Positions 58,740 to 64,000 of a DNA stretch of 64,000 nucleotides are shown here, piece by piece. The notes under the pieces are model-generated. The model saw only the letters and a program-made list of their open reading frames with translations, searched no databases and had not been told where the DNA came from. A program made the translations under genes and the position numbers. The stretch's first letter is position 1. Each line of letters opens with the position of its first letter. Source of the DNA: Modestobacter roseus (lineage in GTDB: Bacteria; Actinomycetota; Actinomycetes; Mycobacteriales; Geodermatophilaceae); assembly GCF_007994135.1 (NCBI RefSeq), contig NZ_VLKF01000001.1, forward strand, positions 3,100,001 through 3,164,000, in the 5' to 3' direction.

Positions 58740-60443
58740 TCACAGCTGGGCGAGCTCGGCCTCGAGGTCGTCCAGGCCCAGGCTGCCCTGGGCGAGGGCG
58801 GCCATGTGCCAGGCCTTGAGGTCGAAGTCGGCGCCGCGGGCCTGCTGGGCGGCCGCGCGGCCGGCGAGCCAGGCCCGCTCCCCCAGCTTGTAGCTGATCG
58901 CCTGCCCCGGCATGCCCAGGTAACGGACCAGCTCGCTGTCCAGGAACTCCGGGTCGCGGCCGCAGTTCTCCCCGAAGAACGCGCGGGCCAGCTCCGGGGT
59001 CCACGGCCGGCCGCGGTGGTCGGCGACCGCACCCTCCGCGTCGTCCGGGATCGGCAGCTCCAGGTGCATGCCGATGTCGATCACCACGCGGACGGCGCGC
59101 ATCTGCTGCGCGTCCAGATAGCCCAGCCGGGCGCCGGCGTCGCCCAGGAAACCGAGCTCGTCCATCAGCCGCTCGGCGTAGAGCGCCCAGCCCTCCGCGT
59201 TGGCGCTGACCATGCCCAGCGACGTCTGGTAGGTCGACAGCTCGCCGGAGACGTAGGCCCACTGGGCCAGCTGCAGGTGGTGGCCGGGAACGCCCTCGTG
59301 GTACCAGGTGGAGACCAGGTCCCACAGCGGGAAGCGGTCCTTGCCCATGGTCGGGAGCCAGGTGCGGCCCGGGCGGGAGAAGTCCTGCGTGGGCCGGGTG
59401 TAGTACGGCGCGGCCGCACTGCCGGGCGGAGCGATCATCGCCTCGACCCGGCGCACCGGCTCGGCGATGTCGAAGTGCACGCCGTCCAGGGCGTCCACCG
59501 CCTCGTCCATCATCGACTGCAGCCGCTGCCGGACGGGCTCGACGCCCTCGACCGCCTCGCCGTGCTCGTTGAGCCAGCGCATCGCCTCCATCGGCGTGCT
59601 GCCCGGCAGCACGAGCTCGGCGAGGGTGCGCTGCTCGGCGAGGATCCGCTGGTGCTCGGCCCAGCCCCAGGCGTAGGCCTCCTCGAGTCCACGGTCGACG
59701 CCGAGGTCGCTGCCGTTCCAGGACCGGGCGAAGCGGACGTAGCGCTCCCGGCCCACGGCGTCCGGGGTGCCCTCGGCCCGCGGCGCGTACTGGTCGCGGA
59801 GGAAGTCGCGGACCTCGGCGACCGCGGCGTCCGCGGCCTGCGCCGCGGCGTCCAGGTCACCGCGCAACTCGTCCGGCCCCGCGGCGACCAGGCCGGCGAA
59901 GTAGGGCCCGGTCAGCCACTCGTCGAGCTGGCCGACGACGGTGTGCACCTGCCGCGGTGCGGCGAACAGCCCCTGGGCCGCCCCCGCCGACAGCGAGGCG
60001 CAGTACCCGCGGTAGGCCTCCGGCACCCGGGCCAGCCGACGGCCCAGCACGGCCCAGTCCTCGGTGCTCTGCGTGGGCATGAGCGAGAAGACCTGCCGGA
60101 TGGCGTGCACCGGGGAGAACAGGTTGGACACCGAGCGGAGGTGCTCGCCCGCCTCGTGCAGGTCCAGCGCGGCGGTCAGCCGCTCGCGCAGCAGCCGGGC
60201 GCACCGGCGCTCCACCGGGTCGTCGGCCAGCGCCGGGTCCTCGGCCAGCACCCGGTCGAGCTCGGTCAGCGTCCGGCGGAGCAGCTCCGCCTCCGCCTCG
60301 GCGCCGGCCGGACTGGTGTCGGGCAGCCGGTCGTCGCCGGGCCGGGTGCCCAGGCCGGTCGCCACGAGCGGGTCGAGGTCGGAGATCGCCTCGACGTAGG
60401 CGTCGGCGACCTGCCGCGGTGTGCGGGGGGCGGGGCTGGTCAC
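58740..60443 (-). CDS. DUF885 family protein, probable zinc peptidase
   Basis: A 567-residue protein with the metallopeptidase-like motif STWYHEGVPGHHLQLAQWAY near residue 370 and the downstream glutamate in NAEGWALYAERLMDELGF, giving the HExxGHH plus E arrangement of DUF885. The C-terminal part has GMPGQAISYKLGERAWLAGR. No signal peptide is visible, so it is likely cytoplasmic. GTG 60443 lies 2 bases after the nitrobindin-like gene's stop, so the two are co-transcribed. Confidence 0.9.
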   Translation of the reverse strand: MTSPAPRTPRQVADAYVEAISDLDPLVATGLGTRPGDDRLPDTSPAGAEAEAELLRRTLTELDRVLAEDPALADDPVERRCARLLRERLTAALDLHEAGEHLRSVSNLFSPVHAIRQVFSLMPTQSTEDWAVLGRRLARVPEAYRGYCASLSAGAAQGLFAAPRQVHTVVGQLDEWLTGPYFAGLVAAGPDELRGDLDAAAQAADAAVAEVRDFLRDQYAPRAEGTPDAVGRERYVRFARSWNGSDLGVDRGLEEAYAWGWAEHQRILAEQRTLAELVLPGSTPMEAMRWLNEHGEAVEGVEPVRQRLQSMMDEAVDALDGVHFDIAEPVRRVEAMIAPPGSAAAPYYTRPTQDFSRPGRTWLPTMGKDRFPLWDLVSTWYHEGVPGHHLQLAQWAYVSGELSTYQTSLGMVSANAEGWALYAERLMDELGFLGDAGARLGYLDAQQMRAVRVVIDIGMHLELPIPDDAEGAVADHRGRPWTPELARAFFGENCGRDPEFLDSELVRYLGMPGQAISYKLGERAWLAGRAAAQQARGADFDLKAWHMAALAQGSLGLDDLEAELAQL

Positions 60444-60445
60444 GG

Positions 60446-61018
60446 TCAGCGGATCCTCTCCAGGCGGGCGGACATGGTGGGCCGCAGCGGCTGGTCACCG
60501 GCGGCCCGGTCGATGGCGTACATCAGCGCGCCGTCGACGATGCCGTAGAGCCGGGTGGCGCGGCTGGTGTCGGGGTGGTCCGGGGTGCGGGCCAGCACGT
60601 CGCTGACCAGCTCCCAGCTCGTCGTGGTCCGGGCCGTGCCGGCGTAGATCTCGACGAGGCCGGCCGGGGAGGCGACCAGCAGCTCGACCTCCTCCTCACC
60701 GCGCGGGCGCCAGAAGCCGGACTCCCGCTGGTCGGCGCCGGCGACCTCGCCGTCGACCCCGATCCGCCAGGTGCGCGACTCGTAGAAGAGGAAGCCCCGG
60801 CCGTCGTGGGCGAAGCGCATCCACTGGCCGAAGCGGTGGTCGCCCTCGGCTCCGGCCGCCTGGCCCTCGCCGTGCCACTCCCCCAGCAGCGGGAGCAGCG
60901 ACAGCAGCTCGTGGGCGACCTCCGGGCCCTCGCGGACGTCGACGGTGTCGGGCACCGGCAGCTCGGTCGGCCCGGCGGCCGGCTGCTCGGGCAGGCCGGG
61001 CGGGGTGGCGGCGGTCAT
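60446..61018 (-). CDS. Nitrobindin-like haem-binding beta-barrel protein
   Basis: A 190-residue FABP-like protein. The core starts with LLGEWHGEGQAAGAEGDHRF, the G-x-W-x-G-x-G motif of nitrobindin, then YESRTWRIGVDGEVAGADQR, ARTTTSWELVSDVLA and a closing DQPLRPTMSARLERI. Nitrobindins bind ferric haem and handle nitric oxide or peroxynitrite. The proximal histidine normally lies in the last strands and is not evident here, so haem binding is uncertain. ATG 61018 overlaps a 37-codon gene upstream. Confidence 0.8.
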   Translation of the reverse strand: MTAATPPGLPEQPAAGPTELPVPDTVDVREGPEVAHELLSLLPLLGEWHGEGQAAGAEGDHRFGQWMRFAHDGRGFLFYESRTWRIGVDGEVAGADQRESGFWRPRGEEEVELLVASPAGLVEIYAGTARTTTSWELVSDVLARTPDHPDTSRATRLYGIVDGALMYAIDRAAGDQPLRPTMSARLERIR

Positions 61019-61128
61019 CGGGCGCGCTCCGGACGCTCGCGGCGCGTCAGCCGCCACGCGGACACCGCGCAGCCGGCAGCGGTCAGCGCGGTGCACGCGA
61101 CCAGGAACCAGGCGGAGAACAGACCCAT
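61015..61128 (-). CDS. 37-residue single-span membrane peptide
   Basis: The frame from ATG 61128 encodes MGLFSAWFLVACTALTAAGC followed by AVSAWRLTRRERPERAR: one hydrophobic span and a basic tail, positive inside. Its TGA overlaps the nitrobindin-like ATG in an ATGA, as for real coupled genes here. A -10-like TACCGT lies six bases before the ATG, allowing a leaderless mRNA. No family known. Confidence 0.55.
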   Translation of the reverse strand: MGLFSAWFLVACTALTAAGCAVSAWRLTRRERPERAR

Positions 61129-61302
61129 GCCGTCACGGTAGTGCGCCGCCCCGCCGGCCCCAGGAACGGGTCGCGCTCGTCCGCGCGGGGCACACCGGGC
61201 TCGACCGCCGCGTGCTCCCCGCCGACGTACGGGTCGGCACGGGCGGGGAGACGACGGCGAGCGGGATGCGCTGACCGCGCCGGGTAGGCACCGGCCCGGG
61301 GC

Positions 61303-62271
61303 CTACGCCGCCGGCCGGCCCGTGCTGGGCGCGGACGCGCGGTTGCCGGCCGTCGTGCCGGCCTGAGCGGTCGCCCGCACCACGTCCTCCCACGGCGTGG
61401 CCCGCAGGCCGAGGACGGCGGTGGTCTCGCTGCCGTCCATCACGAAGTCGGCGTCCCACTGGTGCCGGATGGCGACGAGCTCGCGCATCTGGGAGTCCAC
61501 GACCCCGAGCGCGCGCAGCACCGGCCAGGGGATGCCGCTCACCCGCGCCGGTCGGCTGCCCATCGCGGCGGCGAGGTCGGTGAGCACCTCCCGCTGGCTG
61601 CGCGGTGCGCCGCTGGGCACCAACCAGGCCCGCCCCTCCGCCTGCGGGTCGGCACCGAGGGCGACCAGGGTCGCCGCGACGTCGGGGAGGTAGGTCCAGC
61701 TGTGCCGGGCGTCGGGGTCCCCGATCACCCAGGCGCGCCGGCCGGCACGCAGCGTGGCCAGCTGCCGGACGACGTGCGACTGCGGAGCCGGGACGGTCGG
61801 TCCGACGAAGTCCGAGGCCCGCGCCTCGGTGACCCGCACCCGCCCGGCGGCCCGGGCGGCGAGCGCGTCGCTCCACATCCGCGCCTTGAGCCGCCCCTTG
61901 ACGTCGGTGGCCGCCAGCGGGCTGCCGGCGGTGATCGGACCGTCGGGACGGCCGTACCCGTAGAGACTGCCCATCACCACCAGCAGGCCGGTGCGCTCGG
62001 CCGCGCTGAGCACTGCGGCCGCGATCGGCGGCCAGTCGCGGGTCCAGCGGTCGTACCTCGGCGGGTTGATGGCGTTGTACAGCACGTCGGCCGCGCCGAC
62101 CGCGGTGGTGAGCGCTCCGGCGTCGGCGGCGTCCACGGCCCGGTGCGCCACGGCGTCCGTGCTCACCCCGCCGCTGCGGGAGAGCACGACCACCTCGTGC
62201 CCGCGCTCGGCCAGCAGCTGCGCGGTCGCCGTCCCGACCGGGCCCTTGCCCAGCACCACGTGTCGCCCCAT
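61303..62271 (-). CDS. NAD-dependent epimerase/dehydratase-like protein
   Basis: A 322-residue atypical SDR: HVVLGKGPVGTATAQLLAER is the nucleotide loop, and VLYNAINPPRYDRWTRDWPP, GSLYGYGRPDGPITAGSPLA and HSWTYLPDVAATLVALGADP follow. Tyr is in LYGYGR but the lysine of YxxxK is missing, so it may only bind the cofactor. ATG 62271 has GGAGGA five bases upstream. It is divergent from the TetR gene, with palindromic sites between them, so it is the likely target. Confidence 0.88.
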   Translation of the reverse strand: MGRHVVLGKGPVGTATAQLLAERGHEVVVLSRSGGVSTDAVAHRAVDAADAGALTTAVGAADVLYNAINPPRYDRWTRDWPPIAAAVLSAAERTGLLVVMGSLYGYGRPDGPITAGSPLAATDVKGRLKARMWSDALAARAAGRVRVTEARASDFVGPTVPAPQSHVVRQLATLRAGRRAWVIGDPDARHSWTYLPDVAATLVALGADPQAEGRAWLVPSGAPRSQREVLTDLAAAMGSRPARVSGIPWPVLRALGVVDSQMRELVAIRHQWDADFVMDGSETTAVLGLRATPWEDVVRATAQAGTTAGNRASAPSTGRPAA

Positions 62272-62290
62272 GACGTCCTCCGATCGACAT

Positions 62291-62360
62291 CCGAGAGCGG
62301 TGCTCTCGGTCATGTCGTGACCGTCCTCGCCGTCCGCCCGCTTGTCAAGAGCAGTGCTCT
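62291..62360. promoter_or_regulatory. TetR operator palindromes between divergent genes
   Basis: CCGAGAGCGGTGCTCTCGG (62291-62309) is a perfect inverted repeat with a 3-base centre. A second site with the same core, AGAGCAGTGCTCT (62348-62360), overlaps a minus-strand -35 box TTGACA, and a half site GTGCTCTC follows at 62373-62380. They lie between the epimerase and TetR genes and probably bind the TetR protein, repressing both. Confidence 0.75.
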
Positions 62361-62398
62361 CCTTTGCGTGCAGTGCTCTCGTCGCGCACACTGGGCGG

Positions 62399-63082
62399 AT
62401 GCCGACCGCCCGGGACCGCGCCCGCGCCGAGCTGACCGCCGAGATCACCGATCTCGCGCGGGCCCAGCTGGCCACCGTCGGTGCCGCCGGCCTGTCGCTG
62501 CGCGCCGTGGCCCGGGAGCTGGGCATGGCGTCCTCGGCCGTCTACCGCTACTTCCCGAGCCGCGACGAGCTGCTCACCCGGCTGATCGTCGAGGGGTACG
62601 ACGCCCTGGGCGCGGCCGCCGAACAGGCCGACGACCCGACGGCGTCGCCGATGACCCGGTGGCTGGGGGTCTGCCGCGCGGTCCGCCGGTGGGCGCTGCG
62701 CCACCCGCACGAGTACGCCCTGCTCTACGGCTCACCCGTGCCCGGGTACCGGGCGCCCGAGGACACGGTCCGGCCGGCGATGCGGGTCGCCGCCGTCCTG
62801 GGCGGCATCCTCGGCGACGCCGCCCAGGCCGGCCTGCTGCCCCCGTCGGCCGGCCGGTCGCCCGGTCCGGTGAGCCCGGCCGTGACGCCGGTGCTGGGCG
62901 GGGAGCACCCGGCGCTGGACGACGCGGTGCGGGCCCGCGGGCTGCTGACCTGGAGCAGCGTGTTCGGCGCGATCAGCTTCGAGCTCTTCGGCCACTTCAC
63001 CGGCGCCGTCACCGACGCCGATGCGTTCTTCGACGAGGCGATGCGGGACCTCGCCGGGCTCATCGGTCTGCCGGAGACCTGA
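62399..63082 (+). CDS. TetR family transcriptional regulator
   Basis: A 227-residue regulator with the TetR HTH (ITDLARAQLATVGAAGLSLR, AVARELGMASSAVYRYFPSR) and a C-terminal TetR_C-type ligand domain (GLLTWSSVFGAISFELFGHF). ATG 62399. Repeated GAGAGC/GCTCTC palindromes lie just upstream, and the divergent epimerase gene is the probable target. The ligand is unknown. Confidence 0.92.
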   Translation: MPTARDRARAELTAEITDLARAQLATVGAAGLSLRAVARELGMASSAVYRYFPSRDELLTRLIVEGYDALGAAAEQADDPTASPMTRWLGVCRAVRRWALRHPHEYALLYGSPVPGYRAPEDTVRPAMRVAAVLGGILGDAAQAGLLPPSAGRSPGPVSPAVTPVLGGEHPALDDAVRARGLLTWSSVFGAISFELFGHFTGAVTDADAFFDEAMRDLAGLIGLPET

Positions 63083-63105
63083 CCAGGGTCCTGGGCCGCA
63101 CACGA

Positions 63106-63141
63106 CAGCGCCCGCCCCGGCCGGGGCCGGGACGGGCGCTG
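63106..63141. terminator. Terminator hairpin between TetR and sseC
   Basis: CAGCGCCCG and CGGGCGCTG pair around an inner CCCGGCC/GGCCGGG stem. It starts 24 bases after the TetR stop and ends 12 bases before the convergent DUF1416 gene stop. Confidence 0.8.
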
Positions 63142-63153
63142 GGTGATCGCGCG

Positions 63154-63447
63154 TCAGGAGATGGCGAGGGTGGTCTCGTTGAGGCCCACCTCGGCGTCGA
63201 CCTTCCGCTCCGCGCGCCCCACGGGGGCCAGGGTGCGCAGGGTCCACGTGCCCGGCGCCGCGAAGAACCGGAACTCACCCTCGGGGCTGGTCACCACCTC
63301 GGCGGTGAACTCGTCCGTGGCGTCGAGCAGGCGCACGTAGGCGCCGGCCACCGGGGAGCCGTCGTGCCAGACCGAGCCCTGGATCACCGTCTGGGTGGTC
63401 AGGTCGATCCCGGCCAGGGCCCCGCCCTGCTTCGGGGCGCCGCACAC
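63154..63447 (-). CDS. sseC: DUF1416 protein (SseC-like)
   Basis: A 97-residue beta-sandwich protein beginning VCGAPKQGGALAGIDLTTQT, then QGSVWHDGSPVAGAYVRLLD and TSPEGEFRFFAAPGTWTLRT. It is DUF1416, which follows thiosulfate sulfurtransferase in actinobacteria (SseC in mycobacteria). A role in sulfur transfer is presumed from that pairing. GTG 63447 lies one base after the sulfurtransferase stop. Confidence 0.92.
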   Translation of the reverse strand: MCGAPKQGGALAGIDLTTQTVIQGSVWHDGSPVAGAYVRLLDATDEFTAEVVTSPEGEFRFFAAPGTWTLRTLAPVGRAERKVDAEVGLNETTLAIS

Positions 63448-63448
63448 G

Positions 63449-64000
63449 TCAGGCGCCCTTCGCGATCGGGACGCCGACCAGCGAGCCGTACTCGGTCCAG
63501 GAGCCGTCGTAGTTCTTGACGTTCTCCTGGCCGAGCAGCTCCCGCAGCACGAACCAGGTGTGGCTCGAGCGCTCGCCGATGCGGCAGTAGGCGATGGTGT
63601 CCTTGCCGCTGTCCAGGCCGGCGTCGGCGTAGAGCGCCCGCAGCTCGTCGTCGCTCTTGAAGGTGCCGTCCTCGTTGGCGGCCTTGCTCCACGGCACGTT
63701 GATCGCACTGGGGACGTGGCCGGGGCGCTGGGCGCCCTCCTGCGGCAGGTGCGCCGGGGCGGTGAGCTTGCCGGAGAACTCGTCGGGCGAGCGGACGTCG
63801 ACCAGGTTCTGCGTGTCGATCGCGGCCACGACCTCGTCGCGGAACGCGCGGATCGAGGTGTCCGGCTCGGCGGCGGCGTACTGGGTGGCCGGGCGCTGCA
63901 CGGTGTCGGTGGACAGCGGGCGGCTGTCCAGCTCCCACTTCTTGCGGCCGCCGTCGATCAGCTTGACGTCGCGGTGGCCGTAGACCTTGAAGTACCAGTA
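63449..64000 (-). CDS. Thiosulfate sulfurtransferase (two-domain rhodanese), 5' part beyond window
   Basis: The reverse frame is open to base 64000, so the N-terminus is missing. Seen are the end of the first rhodanese domain (YFKVYGHRDVKLIDGGRKKW) and the whole second domain, with LVDVRSPDEFSGKLTAPAHL, PSAINVPWSKAANEDGTFKS and the catalytic cysteine in AYCRIGERSSHTWFVLREL. The loop CRIGERS is the CysA/SseA actinobacterial form. It transfers sulfane sulfur from thiosulfate to an acceptor. Directly followed by sseC. Confidence 0.93.
   Translation of the reverse strand, partial: YWYFKVYGHRDVKLIDGGRKKWELDSRPLSTDTVQRPATQYAAAEPDTSIRAFRDEVVAAIDTQNLVDVRSPDEFSGKLTAPAHLPQEGAQRPGHVPSAINVPWSKAANEDGTFKSDDELRALYADAGLDSGKDTIAYCRIGERSSHTWFVLRELLGQENVKNYDGSWTEYGSLVGVPIAKGA

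Overview
The window is a roughly 64 kb piece of a very GC-rich actinobacterial chromosome. GTG starts are common, genes are tightly packed with many 4-nt ATGA/GTGA stop-start overlaps, and -10 boxes of the TAnnnT type sit just upstream of starts. Gene content (mycothiol enzyme MshA, SenX3-RegX3, Rex-HemACD, BldN/RsbN, RsiG, HbhA-like protein, bS22, DUF3072, DUF2516, DUF4229) fits Actinomycetes. The protein flavour is closest to Geodermatophilaceae (Blastococcus, Geodermatophilus, Modestobacter); this is an impression, not a proof. No rRNA, tRNA, prophage, CRISPR array or complete insertion sequence was seen. Both edges cut genes: menE at the left, a thiosulfate sulfurtransferase at the right.

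Layout. 1-7864: menaquinone synthesis (menE, menA), a small non-coding insertion-like element between two convergent genes (1804-2210), an Lrp-type regulator, then the cytochrome c maturation set ccsB-resB-ccdA-tlpA. 7857-16182: a long minus-strand tetrapyrrole operon (rex, hemA, hemC, hemD, hemB, a membrane protein, hemL, a histidine phosphatase) that continues into the cytochrome c genes, so redox sensing by Rex, haem supply and cytochrome c assembly are physically linked. 16422-18246: glutaredoxin-like protein and acyl-CoA ligase. 18393-24465: a developmental-type block with a BldN-family sigma factor, its RsbN-type anti-sigma factor, a HAD phosphatase, acyltransferase, epimerase, ribosomal protein bS22 and an excisionase-like HTH protein.

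24906-36514: proC, a DJ-1/PfpI protein, Ppx/GppA, several unknown proteins, a GlxA regulator, and the phosphate block senX3-regX3 divergent from phoU with PHO-box-like repeats between them; then a short-chain dehydrogenase and phosphoglycerate mutase. 36539-49020: methyltransferases, an AOS-type PLP enzyme, a drug exporter, the mshA-YbjN pair, a guanidinium exporter preceded by a recognisable guanidine-III riboswitch, murB, AraC regulator, VOC protein. 49078-55226: PspC, DUF2516, an HbhA-like protein with its HTH regulator, then a five-gene minus-strand operon fur-ygfZ-BKACE-rsiG-asparaginase. RsiG carries both copies of the cyclic di-GMP binding motif. 55266-64000: pabC, nhaA with a structured leader, a 340-nt gap holding a promoter, a 12-codon reading frame and a strong hairpin, a DUF885 peptidase, a nitrobindin-like protein, a TetR/epimerase divergent pair with palindromic operators, and sseC with the sulfurtransferase.

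Two genes (resB and the bldN-type sigma gene) appear to lack one base in their proline-rich 5' regions. Either these N-termini are truncated or the assembly has single-base errors in GC runs. Start codons throughout are inferred from ribosome-binding sites, overlaps and family length.
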